This document shows positions 34,569-44,880 of a stretch of DNA of 64,000 nucleotides, one piece after another. How positions within the stretch are numbered: the stretch's first letter is position 1; every line of letters starts with the position of its first letter. The stretch is taken from NCBI GenBank assembly GCA_025531455.1, contig JAMYHL010000028.1, positions 372,001-436,000 of the forward strand. Reading direction: 5' to 3'. A program made the translations under genes and the position numbers. The DNA comes from Apiotrichum sp. Y4204. Its lineage: Eukaryota; Basidiomycota; Tremellomycetes; Trichosporonales; Trichosporonaceae. The notes beneath the pieces are model-generated. The model had not been told where the DNA came from and did no database searches. It saw only the letters and a program-made list of their open reading frames with translations.

Positions 34569-35847
34569 GGTAGTTGGGTATAAGGCGTTGTGAATAGTTG
34601 CTGGAACCGCTCTGGCGATGTGTGAGATCAACGACAAAGACCTCGCGATCATTGGTATGGCTGCCTTGTCCCTGTCGCGTCACTCCATGCGCTCGCCACC
34701 GACCCACCCTCGTCCCTTCCTACCGGCGCCCGGTCTGCAAACGCATCACACCCAGGGCTGTCTTTGTTTTTGTCGATGTGCGCCCCATGGGGTAATCAGT
34801 GGACCTGTACGTACTGTATTCAGTCCTTCAGTTTCAGTGAAAGGTTTGTAGTGCGGACTGAAGTGGAAACAACCCTCTGCAAACCGAGTAAATTCAATCA
34901 ATTTGCCGAAATATCTCAAAAAGTAGTCGACATGCACATGCATAACCTACCAGAGTTTGGAGCTCGTGGCTGCAAAACTGCTTGTGCAACGCGGTGTAAG
35001 CGTCCGTTCGGATGATTGTGGCACCGACCAAGGGAGAAGCGGGAAGTGGAAAACAAGCCTTAGTGGGCCGAATAAAATCAATCAATTCGCACAAAATAAC
35101 TCAGAAAGTAGTCGACATGCACATGCATAACCTACCAGAGTTTGGAGCCCGTAGCTGCAAAACTGCAAGTGCAGGGCGGTGTAAGAGTCTGTTCGGGTGA
35201 TTGTGGCACCGACAAGCCAGGTGAGGCGGGAGAAAACCCAGCGGGTTCAAGCGCATTGTAACATTTAGCAGTGAAATGTACAGTAGACATCGGAGTCTTT
35301 ACGCGGTTGTCCTCCTGGCGCCTCTTGAACCTCTTGTGCATGCAAACTGCACAGCAGGCGAGCCCGTCCCCTTCACAAGAAGAGCCTCTGAGCAACTGTA
35401 ACTCAGAGGTACATGGATGTGGGAAAGCATTCTCACCGCAGAACGATCTCGGTACCGTGAGGACTTTTGGTGATTACTGTAGACCATCATCTTGAGGCCA
35501 ACCGCATGCAGGACATGGTCAAGGCCACGACGGAAGTTCCTCTGGAAGACAATTGTCTGCAGACCGTAAGTGGGCTCTTACCATCACACATCCCACCTCA
35601 TACTGACAGTTCCGCAACCGATCCCTCTCGACATCGTCTAATCCCCCCCTCCGTTGCCGCATTGCTAGTTGTTCATGCGACGTTGCAGAAGTCCAGACGT
35701 CAAGGTCACAGTGAAGACGACCAATGAAGACCGGAAGAAGTCTGCCATCTGCCACGTCAACCTTTCCACAACAGCCCCACTCACACCCGTCACAACGACA
35801 TCAGAGACTGCTTGCATCACTTATCCTATCGACATGTCACGTAACAT
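34569..35847. other. Intergenic region upstream of family member F
   Basis: No gene seen. It contains the tandem duplication listed separately at about 34859-35225. The remainder is unremarkable. FBA1 ends at its right border. Confidence 0.4.
34859..35225. repeat. Imperfect tandem duplication, period about 185 bp
   Basis: Two copies, marked by GTAGTCGACATGCACATGC at 34923 and again at 35108, share about 140 bp of near-identical sequence and weaker flanks. A few bases of a third copy follow. Both copies carry a short plus-strand frame ending at an equivalent stop, but the substitutions do not favour silent sites, so a coding role is doubtful. Confidence 0.75.
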
Positions 35848-36664
35848 TTAGCAGCGACCAACGTTGCCGAGGTCCTCGTTGGCGACGCCAACACGCTTGC
35901 CCATGGTCTTCTCGCCCTCGCGGATCCAGACACGGGGGTCGTAGTACTTCTTGTTGGGCTTGTCCTCGCCGTCGGGGTTGCCGACCTGCGACTGAAGGTA
36001 GCCCTTCTTGTTCTGGATGAAGTCGCGGACACCCTGGAATTGTCAGCACAGTGTACGAAAAAGGAAGGAGTTTTCGAGATTTTGCGTTCGAGATGGTCAT
36101 CGACCACTCATTCTTCTCGTCTTCCTTGTCTTTAATCTGGAAAAAATTTACAGTAAGATAAGCGTATTGTGTGTCCGTATCCTGTTTCTCGTCAGCAGCT
36201 GCATTTTAGAGGCTTTGGGGACCTTTGGGAGGTCAAAACTTACAACGTTCATCTTGACAACACCGTTGACGACGGCAGTCTTGATCTCGTTGTCGGAAGA
36301 GCCCGAACCACCGTGGAAGACGAGGTAGCTAAGCTGTCAGCTGACTGCGCGACTTTCGGAGTGTCTCCTGTGCATTTGAGGAGCTGAGGGAAGTGTGGAG
36401 ATGGTAGAAATGGAGTTGAACATCAGATGTGGATGTCGAGGTCGAAAGTTGGAAGGTGGTGTGGCAGTGTGGAGGTGTGGCATGTGGCAGTGCCACATGG
36501 TTTTCACATTGTGGCAACGTTTTTAATCCCACATTTTCCACCAAACCCCTTCCAAAACAATCGTCACTCCTGTTCCCCAGAGGTACTCACATGGGCTTGG
36601 AACCCTCGGGCTGGTTGAGCTGCTTGGCAGCGTAAGCCTGGTGCTTCTCAAGGAGCTCGGGCGA

Positions 36665-36703
<39 letters not shown>

Positions 36704-36818
36704 GCCGAAGGCGGCGGCGATGGAGAAGTTGGGGGAGATGGGCGAGAGGGCCTGGTAAACGTCCCAGACATCCTCGGGCTGGGTGTAGAGCGAGGCGTTG
36801 TCGACGCCAGTGTTGTCG

Positions 36819-36850
<32 letters not shown>

Positions 36851-38142
36851 CTCCATCTCGAGCCACTGGCCCATGGGGGCCATGCGCTTGAAGTACTTGA
36901 CGCAGGTGGCGATGTTGTCCTCCTTGGACTCCTCGGAGAGGTCGAGCATGTGCGAGGAGAAGAGGGGGACGCCGTGCTCCTTGAAGTAGGCCTCGTCGGC
37001 GTCGAGCATGCCGTCGAACCAGGGGAGGAGCTTCTTGGCGCAGTGGTCGGTGTGGAGAATGACGGGGATGCCGTAGGCGGGGGCAATGGAGCGGATGAAG
37101 TGGGCGGCGGCGATGGCACCGGCGATCGAGCCGGCCTGGTCAGCGCCGTTGGCGAGACCCTTGCCGCCGAAGAAGTGGGCACCACCCTGCGAGAGCTGGA
37201 GGATGATGGGCGACTTCTGGTCGCGGGCGGCCTCGAGGGCGGCGTTCACGGTCGACGACGAGGTGACGTTCTGGATGTTAGGGGCTGAAGGCGGCTCGGG
37301 CAAAACAGGCGGTGACTCACAATGGCCTGGATTTCAAAAGACACCGGGTCAGCATGGGGCAGAGACATTACGACTGGTCAGGACATACCGGGATGGCGTA
37401 CTGTGTGTGTTAGCTGTGAGATCACATGGGGACGTGGGAAACGGCCCGAATTGGGCGTATGGGGCGAGCAGGGTGTGGGGATGGGCCGTGCGGCGTTGCA
37501 GCAGCGTTGCCAGCAGCGCAGCGCGTCGCTCTGGGGCGGACTCCGGACAGCGCGCGGCGCATACACAGTGCGGGGCGCAGTGTGGATGCGGCTATGGCAG
37601 ATTGTCATGACCGCAGCAGAGCGGGTTTGGCACTCCGGTGATCCCTGAGGCTAGTCCCCACTGAATGATCAACCGCCGTCATCGCTGATAGCGCTGCTGC
37701 ACAAAGTGCTCTCACGAGTCCTGCAACTGCAGGGCACTCCTGATGATCACAGCTGTCTGTAGCTCTGCAGAGATCCCCAGGGGATGCAAATCCGCCCACT
37801 GTGGCAGGCTGAAGGCGCCACGTTCACACTGCCACCTGCCCACCACTCCCACACCTCCTTTACCGTCCCAAACGTCCTCAAAACGCTATGCACTCACCTT
37901 GTGCTCGCGAGCATGGTCGAAAACTGTACGGCACTCTTTGCCCGACACAACTCCGGGCTGCGGTGCGTTAGCGATGCGTTGTGAAAGCAGAAAAATCGGT
38001 TGGATGGGGGTCGATTTATGGTGGATGTGATTTGAGGTGAATGTGGCGGATGATGACGGTGATGACGTCGATGATGGCGACGGCGACCGATGCAGTAGCG
38101 ACGAGCACTCACCTTGACGAGAGAAAGAAGACCAGCAGACAT
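35848..38142 (-). CDS. FBA1: Fructose-bisphosphate aldolase, class II
   Basis: The zinc-dependent glycolytic and gluconeogenic enzyme that cleaves fructose 1,6-bisphosphate to glyceraldehyde 3-phosphate and dihydroxyacetone phosphate in the cytosol. Eight exons (38142-38113, 37957-37898, 37400-37389, 37326-37321, 37270-36591, 36328-36244, 36181-36152, 36033-35848) give 362 residues, the usual length of fungal enzymes. HTDHCAKK carries the zinc-ligand His and the catalytic Asp; GITGGEEDGVDN, FGNVHGVYKPGNVKLSP and FHGGSGS are class II motifs. Exons 3 and 4 are only 12 and 6 nt long (YAIP and AI) and are needed to restore the conserved AIPAINVTSS segment. Exon 7 is 30 nt (DTDTQYAYLT). Codon use is extremely biased, as expected of a highly expressed enzyme. 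Divergent from PAAF1 by 1.3 kb. Confidence 0.97.
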
Positions 38143-39481
38143 GTTGATTAGTTGGTTTGTTTTGGTTTGGCAGAGAAAGAGAAAGAGAGGGAGAACGAGA
38201 GATGGTGAGATCAGAGGTCAGTCTATATCAATCTCGGCTAAGCCCATTGCGGTAGCACCCAGCCCAGCCTTCCCGCATGCACCAGGCATCGCCCTGCGCG
38301 CCTGCGCCCAGTCCACGTCGTACGTAGTGTGTCCCATCTACCCCCAGACACCTTGTCTCTGATGTGGTTGGATACCCGAGGACACTCTGTGGGGTACGGC
38401 AGTACACCGACTAGCTCCGAAGGTGGCACCCTTGCGCATCTTTTCCGAGCCCACCACCGAGTCTGCCCGCAACGTGACAACGCCCCCGCGCATCGTTGTC
38501 CGCCGGTGCCGCCGCAATGCGGGGTAACTCTGGATGCACAGGGGCGCCGGATGCATGACGTTTGTGCACGACACTGGCGCTCCGTCCCGGCCTCCGTCGC
38601 CGGGACGCCGACTTTGTGTCATTACCCCGCTGGAATGTTCTCCGCAACCTCCAGCCGTCTGTGACGCTGCACCTCGCGGCGACGAGCCACGTCGGTGCAT
38701 CAGGAGGCCTCACCAGGGAGATGCAGGATGCATCGATGATGCTTCCCATAGTAGGTCCGCGCCGAGATCAACGTGCTGCATGTGCGCCATGTCCTGCCAG
38801 CCAAGCCCACTATGATGCATTCTGCGGCCCGCCCTGTATGACCTGCTGTGAATTCCGCAGCATCAGCGTGAGCTTCCCAGTGCCCAGACCTTGCGCTTGC
38901 GCTCATTCTCCCGAGGCTCTTCCGTCCACTGTTGTTTGACCTCGTGTGGGATCAATTGTTCATCTTGTTCAATAGCGTCCACGATTTGCTCCGGCTTTGG
39001 GCGTTACGTCATTGGACGCCCCTTGCGGCTACGGATCGGGATCGGCGCTGCTAGAAGCTTGCGCTGATCCGAGGCATGGATACCATTCCCCAGTAGCGTG
39101 GGCCTGATGATCCGCTGATCCGTTGATCATGATCTGCGCTCACTGCCAGAATGCCACGACTGCTGTGACCATCGGAACCGAGTCGGCATAAGCTTCATCT
39201 CATGCATATCATGATGTTCATGATCGCCGGGTTCTGGATCGGCGCGACCTTCGGAGGCGTTGCGCCCTCGCCTCTCGATGCTTCCCGGCGGGGCGAGGCC
39301 GTTCGGATGCAGTCCGGCGCAGGGGAAGACTGATACGAAAGGGGTTGCGCTGAAACACACGTCATTCACTCCCCCATTCCACCTCCACCACAATTGTCAT
39401 GCACATTGCCAGCAATGACGAAGCGCGACGTAGATCCAAGTCCCCGCGAGCTTGAAACAACAACAACTGCACTCCATCGAA
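38143..39481. promoter_or_regulatory. Divergent promoter region of FBA1 and PAAF1
   Basis: A 1.3-kb non-coding gap between two divergent starts. It should hold the FBA1 promoter, which in yeasts is usually strong. No specific factor site was assigned, and no RNA gene was seen. Confidence 0.45.
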
Positions 39482-40904
39482 ATGAGCGCCGAACGCTTCC
39501 AGCTGCTCCCCTACGTGGATATCCAGGTGAGATAATGAATATTGTTTGTATCTCACGCGCAGCACGATGCACTCGCGGTGTTTGACGACGTCGAGCAGGG
39601 GACTGTAGCCAAAGAGGACATCTGGGTGTCGGGGGTACGTCTGCGCGCCTGGCTGTAGACTGATGGCAGTACCGACAGGGCAGCGAGTCGGTGCACGGCA
39701 AGATCAGTGTCGAGAAGCGTGAAGGTGGTGGCTCGGACATTGCTGTGCGCGGTGCAATCGAGTTTGAGCGCGTCTCAAAGGTGAGCTACACGTTGCATTC
39801 AGAGCTCACGGCAGACAAACTTCCTTGTCTCTATGCCCTCCCTTGGCATCACCAGTCTTTCTGTTCGCTTCCCCCGCCAGACCATTACTCCGCCATTCAC
39901 GAAACCGACGCCAACATCAGTGAGCGCGAAGTGTATCCACCGCTGACAGGCAGCAAGAGCTCGTGGTTGACACCCTCGCCTACTCTGACAAGGCGGGCCA
40001 GCTTGTCATCGGCGGGCCGGACGGGTACTGTGTTGTGTTGTCGCCCTCTGACCCCGCGGCTGCACTGCCCCTCAAGGGCCATGTGGGCGATGTGCTCCAC
40101 GTCCAGTGGTTCCCAAGTGGGGAGGTGTGTGATTATGCGGCATAAGTGCTCACCCACCAGGTCGTCCTCACCGCATCATCAGACCTGACCTTGCGAATCT
40201 TCTCCTCCAAAACAGGCGTCAACCCGCGCACACTCAAGGGCCACACCCGCGCCATCACCGCGACACACATCCTCGGCATCGGGCGACAAGTGCTGTCTGC
40301 AAGCAAGGACGGCTCTGTGCGTCTCTGGGACGTCGGGCAGGGCGCGGAGGCGAAGAAGTGGGTCGTGGATGGAGGGAAGTTTGTGGATGGCATGGTTGTG
40401 GTGGAGGACCCCGCAGGGCTGCACGCTCTCGGCGTAGAGGAGGATCATGTCATTCTTGCGGCTTCCCCTGACGGCACAATCACCGCCTTCCTCGTCTCCT
40501 CAGCCTCGGCATCCGCACCTCTCTTCACCGTCCCATCACCTACGTCCTCCAAGCTCCTCTCAATCGCGTATTCTCCCGCATCACAGATTCTCGCCACAGG
40601 ACACGCAGACGGCACCATCGTTCTCCGCAGCCTGGCGTCCCTTGTGTCAGAGGGCACCAGCCCCGCACTGGTCAAGCGCAACGAGGCACCAATCCTGTCT
40701 CTCGAGTTTGACGACACCGACCTCCTTGTCGGCACCGGATCCGGCCTCCCATCCCGCCTGGCTCTGAACGTGAACGACGGAATCATCACCGCGCAGGGGA
40801 AGGAGGAGTACGCGGGCTGGGAGGCGACGGCGATCGAGACGTGGGCCATCACACCGGACAGTGTGTGGTGCGCGGGTGGCGACAGCCGCATCACGCGGTA
40901 CTAG
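39482..40904 (+). CDS. RPN14: Proteasomal ATPase-associated factor 1 (PAAF1/Rpn14), WD40 protein
   Basis: A WD40 chaperone that binds the Rpt ATPases during assembly of the 19S proteasome base. Six exons (39482-39526, 39563-39634, 39670-39780, 39881-39919, 39954-40124, 40161-40904) encode 393 residues, close to the size of family members. After a ~100-residue N-terminal region, WD40 blades start with LVIGGPDGYCVVLSP and continue with KGHVGDVLHVQWFPSG, VVLTASSDLTLRIFS and QVLSASKDGSVRLWDVG. The last two resemble PAAF1 in particular (VLS.G.D..LKIW then VVSASRDGTARLWD). The final blades are more diverged. The tail meets RPB10 end to end with only 57 bp between the stops. WD40 is certain; PAAF1 is likely. 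Confidence 0.82.
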
Positions 40905-40961
40905 TACTCTTCTTTGTAGCGATCCGGGTATGTCGATGGATGGCATATAAAAGTACAGAAT

Positions 40962-41355
40962 CTAAGAGCGGTCACGGTCAAGGGCTGTATGTCAGCTTCC
41001 CCCAAGTATCAGTAGCTCACGGTTGTAGAGAAGAAGCTTCTCGATGAGGTCGACGTGGGTGAGGACCATACGGCGGCAGCAATAGCGTTTCCTGCGGTCA
41101 GTTTCGTCCCCCGTCCCGGCATACAGCTGGAGCTTGTCAAGCGCATCTCTGTGAACGTTAGTACTATCCTTGCCTGGGTCTCGACCGCGGTTTGAACAGC
41201 TGATCACAACCTCCGAGCACTCACCCCTCATCGACGCCTGCTGCAAGGAGCTCGAGGTACGACTCCCAGAGGTTTCCGACGACCTTTCCGCACGAGAAGC
41301 ACCGGACCGGAATAATCTGCGGGTGAGCTCTATCGCTTATCAGCACACGTACCAT
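40962..41355 (-). CDS. RPB10: RNA polymerase subunit Rpb10 (ABC10-beta)
   Basis: A small zinc-binding subunit shared by RNA polymerases I, II and III. Exons 41355-41353 (ATG alone), 41316-41225, 41148-41125, 41091-41021 and 40984-40962 give 70 residues, the standard length. It has the invariant start [15 protein letters not shown] (CxxC), and the second zinc pair in KRYCCRRM, followed by [15 protein letters not shown] and the end DRDRS. The first coding exon is one codon long. All four introns are 35-76 nt. The identification is secure because nearly every conserved position is present. Too fragmented to appear as a single open frame. Confidence 0.95.
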
Positions 41356-41830
41356 CGTGCCGAGTGGTTGCGCAAAGGACAAGAACGGATCGAGATTGAT
41401 GTCGTTGAAGTCATATCTCGAGTTCAAGATTGTCAAGGAACGGACATGATGAGTGGCGGAACCAAAAAAGTTGATTGTTTGTGTGGAGGTCTTATTGGAG
41501 CCTCCCGTTAGATGGGGGTCGAGAGACGCTTGAGATGATGTCGAAGAACACCATTGCGCGTCTTATGCATGCACAATCTAGTCATTGAGAACTATAGAGC
41601 GGAGATATGTTGAGTGATTTTCTGCGTATAAGTGTGAGGAAGCGGGAGTGACTAGTGACTGTAAGGAAGCGCGCTGTAGGTGGTGGCAGGGGTGGAGATT
41701 TCCGACATGATTTCCGACGTCAGTCACTTGCCGAGCCGATTTCGATCCCCCCGAGATTCCTGTCGCGTCAGTCTCAGCACCTCGCCATCGATCCTTATAC
41801 AGCCCACCAGCTCATTTCCGCACCGTCAGC
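41356..41830. promoter_or_regulatory. Divergent promoter of RPB10 and ATP23
   Basis: A 475-bp gap between two divergent starts. No specific sites were assigned. Confidence 0.45.
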
Positions 41831-42650
41831 ATGTCCGACACTACGAGCAGCGCAAACGAGCCGGCAGCAGGATTTGACAGCTGGCGCAAGTCGATGGCGA
41901 TGTTCACCGGTCTTGGGCTGTCGGACGCGGACAAGGCGGAGCGCGACAAGCTCGCGGAGCAGGGCAAGCTCGAGAAGGACTGGGACCGGTGCGAAAAGTG
42001 GAAGAAGAGCCTGATGGAGACTAGTGAGTGCCGAGGGCGGAAATACACTCTCAAGCCGGTCGCTGACGCCAGGCCCGATGATCGTCTTCCTCCTCAAGCA
42101 CCTGCGCATGTCGGGGTGCGAGTTCCCGTCCTCGTCGATGCAGTGTCACCCGTGTGACGAGACGCGCGCTGGCGGCTTCTCGCCCGACCACGGCATTCTC
42201 CTGTGCCAGAACCGGTTTATGCACAAGAAGCACATGGAGGACACGCTCGCGCACGAGCTCATCCACGCTTACGACCACTGCAAGTTCAAGGTTGACTGGA
42301 TGAATCTGCGGCATCACGCATGCACCGAGGTGAGTGCGCCGAGAGCTGGGAAGAGAAGGACATTTGTGGCGTTCCCAGCTGACACCAGATCCGCGCAGCA
42401 AACCTCTCAGGCGACTGCAACTGGTCGCGCGAGCGCGAGCGCGGCACCTGGGCCTTTTCGAAGCAGCACCAGGCGTGCGTGAAGCGCCGCGCGATCCTGA
42501 GCGTCAAGAGCCACCCGCAGTGCAAGAACGACGAGATGGCTGAGCAGGCGGTGAACGAGGTGTGGGACAGCTGTTTCAAGGACACGCGGCCGTTTGATGA
42601 GGTGAGTAAAATGGATAAGAATGTGCTTGGGCTGACGGCAGATTTACTAG
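41831..42650 (+). CDS. ATP23: Mitochondrial inner-membrane metalloprotease Atp23
   Basis: Atp23 works in the mitochondrial intermembrane space, where it processes Atp6 of the ATP synthase and assists its assembly. Four exons (41831-42023, 42073-42329, 42389-42601, 42642-42650) give 223 residues, the normal length. The zinc-protease motif is HELIHAYDH. Many cysteines ([38 protein letters not shown]) match the disulphide-rich family pattern. The last exon is only 9 nt and restores the conserved end RPFDEIY. There is no classical presequence, as expected for an intermembrane-space protein imported by the oxidative route. Identification is strong. Confidence 0.94.
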
Positions 42651-43094
42651 AGTGCTGTAGAGGATAGAGGGATGGTAGAGGGCCGCATTGCATGTACTTC
42701 TAACTGCTCAGTTTTGTCGCGTTTACTGTTCCTTTGCATTGACAGAACGGCTTGTTGTCGTGATAAGCGAAAGATTCAAGGTGTTGTTACTGGGAATGAT
42801 TTTCGTATCGTTTCGCAAGTACTCGCGAGAACAAGCTGCGAGCAGAGGCAACGGCCTTGCCGGAGTTCATTTGTAGATAACCATCGATATTACGCGACGC
42901 GCGTGAACCAGCTAACTTGAGTTGTAACAGTGATTCCCCAACGCTGCTGAGAACTCGGCGAGAGGCCATCATGACCAACAAGCTAAGAACAACGGGGAGT
43001 AGTTCTCCACCAGGGCAACACCCCTTGGCCACTCGTCAGCAGTAGAAAATCTATCTGAACGTCACCACACAATACACATGTACATCAGAGTCTA
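42651..43094. other. Tail-to-tail gap of ATP23 and SEH1
   Basis: A 444-bp gap that should hold both 3' untranslated regions. Nothing else seen. Confidence 0.4.
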
Positions 43095-44303
43095 TTAGTT
43101 GTCGTCCGTCGCCGGGGGCTCCTCGGCAGTCATCTTCCCCAGCAGCTTCCAGTGCTTGGCATAGGTCGCTGTTGTGAGCCTCAGCACACGCCTCACCACA
43201 CTCACGCTTGTAAATCTTAATCTGGCCCTCGTCGTCCGAGGCGGTGAGCGTCGTGCCGGTCGCGTTCCACTCGACCATGCCGACGCGTGGGCCCTTTCCA
43301 AACTCGGCAATGTTCTCCGCGGTCCAGGTGAGCGTGCCGTCCTCGGAGCTGGGCGGCTCGACGCGCCAAATGCGTACGGTGCCGTCCCGCGAACCAGTCG
43401 CGATGAGGTGGTACGAGCGGCCGCAGCTCGGCGCCCACGAGATGCACGTGAGCGGGCTCGAAGTCGACGGCTTGAGGACAACGAGCGAAGTCGGGGACGG
43501 GTCGAGGAGAATGATCTTTGCGACTGGCGAGTTGCCCGCGAACGCAGCGACGACACTGCCCCACCACTTCTCCTTGCACCAGCTCAGACCCCAGCCGCCT
43601 GTCGCTGCCTCTGCGGGTGTCGGGGGCTCAAGGGGTGCCTGCGGGACGAGAGCTGATGGGTCTTCTGCACTTCCGGGAGCAGGGAGCGAGGGGATGTGGA
43701 CGTCGTGAATAAGCGACCAGTCGCTCAGGTCCGGGTCCAGCGAGGTGTATACCCGCAGGTGCGAGTCGGAGGCTATTGAGGCGACGCGCAGTCCAAAGGA
43801 TGGGTTTGGCGGCGCAAACTCGACGACGCGCACGCCGCCCTTGGACCCCGTCAGTGTCCCCTTCTCGGCCCAGCGCGGCGCGCCGAGCATCGTTGTAGAC
43901 GACGAGTGCTGCTCCTCCCATATCCGCACGGTGCGGTCATACGACGAGGAGGCAAGGAGCGTGCCGTGCACCGGGTGCGCAAACGAGAGGTGCAGAACCG
44001 CCGCGTCATGTGCCTGCCGTCAGCGCCTTCCTCGGAGGTCAACACACCTTCCACTCGGTCTCCACCTCCCAAGTCCCGTCCTCGCCCGACTTGCGGTAGA
44101 TCTTGATCTTCTGGTCGGCAGAACATGTGGCCACTAAGTGTTAGCCGGACAATCGTAAATCAGCGGACGTACGCCTGTCGCCGTAGAAGTTGTACACCAC
44201 GTCTGGAGGTCAGCTGCCTTTCACATGGTGATAGCTGAAGCAGTATAGACGTACGGGTAACGAGGTCAGCATGCCCTGTGGCCAGTAGGCTAGTCTGGAG
44301 CAT
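43095..44303 (-). CDS. SEH1: Nucleoporin Seh1 (WD40)
   Basis: Seh1 is shared by the Nup84 (Y) complex of the nuclear pore and the SEA/GATOR2 complex that controls TORC1 at the vacuole. Five exons (44303-44255, 44202-44173, 44133-44048, 44013-43206, 43168-43095) encode 348 residues. The N-terminus follows the Seh1 pattern GHADLVTHDVVYNFYGDRLA, then CSADQKIKIYRK. Six blades can be traced: AHDAAVLHLSFAHP with ASSSYDRTVRIWEE, SIASDSHLRVYTS, LTCISWAPSCG with ATGSRDGTVRIWRV, and EWNATGTTLTASDDEGQIK with the tail AKHWKLLGKM. Blade order and length fit the family; Sec13 is the closest alternative but lacks the THDVVYNFYG start. Divergent from SEC24. Confidence 0.9.
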
Positions 44304-44880
44304 GATGCGCGAGTGCTGGTGATGCAGAGGATAGTGATGGTGAGAACGGAGCTGCTGATGGTGACGAACAACATTTCGTCGACCTCCAGGACCACAAACA
44401 ATCAACCGAGTGCATACAATGGAGGGCCAAAGGCGGGGCCCAGCAGCGAGCTAGTATTGCCGAACCGCCGATAATACCACGTTGTATGGCGGAGATCGGG
44501 TGTCAGCCCAGAGTGTGCCTCGAAAGTGACGTGTTGTGGGTGGATCTGGATCTGGATTAAGCGGAATCAAACCCACGCGAGCCCGCGACCCGAACCGGCC
44601 CCAGCCTGGAGGAAGAGAGCCATGACATCGTTGGTTCGGCCACTTGGCACTTCCACGCAGCCAGCCAGCACACCCAACTGCACGTACTGCACCCCAGCAC
44701 CATCCACCAACGCGTCCTGGCTGGCCAGATCCCACACTTCCAGCATCAACAGCGTCAACGCATCTCCCCTCGTCTTGCACTCCATCCCCTCTCGCATCTC
44801 TCCATCCCCTCACACACACCCAAAACCTCGTTCCCGCACACCGCGCACCGCCCACACACACACGGCGAGCTCGGATCGCG
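44304..44880. promoter_or_regulatory. Divergent promoter of SEH1 and SEC24
   Basis: A 577-bp gap between two divergent starts. About 44765-44870 is pyrimidine-rich with CACA repeats, consistent with the SEC24 leader. Confidence 0.45.

Noticed and set aside
34764..35200. Two plus-strand frames in the tandem duplication with the same end
   Set aside because: The similarity comes from the DNA repeat itself. Differences between copies change residues as often as not, so there is no sign of selection on a protein.
40901..40984. An extended RPB10 tail that would overlap the PAAF1 stop
   Set aside because: Exon lengths did not add up to whole codons. The corrected phase gives the end NPLDRDRS and 70 residues, the normal length, 57 bp away from the PAAF1 stop.
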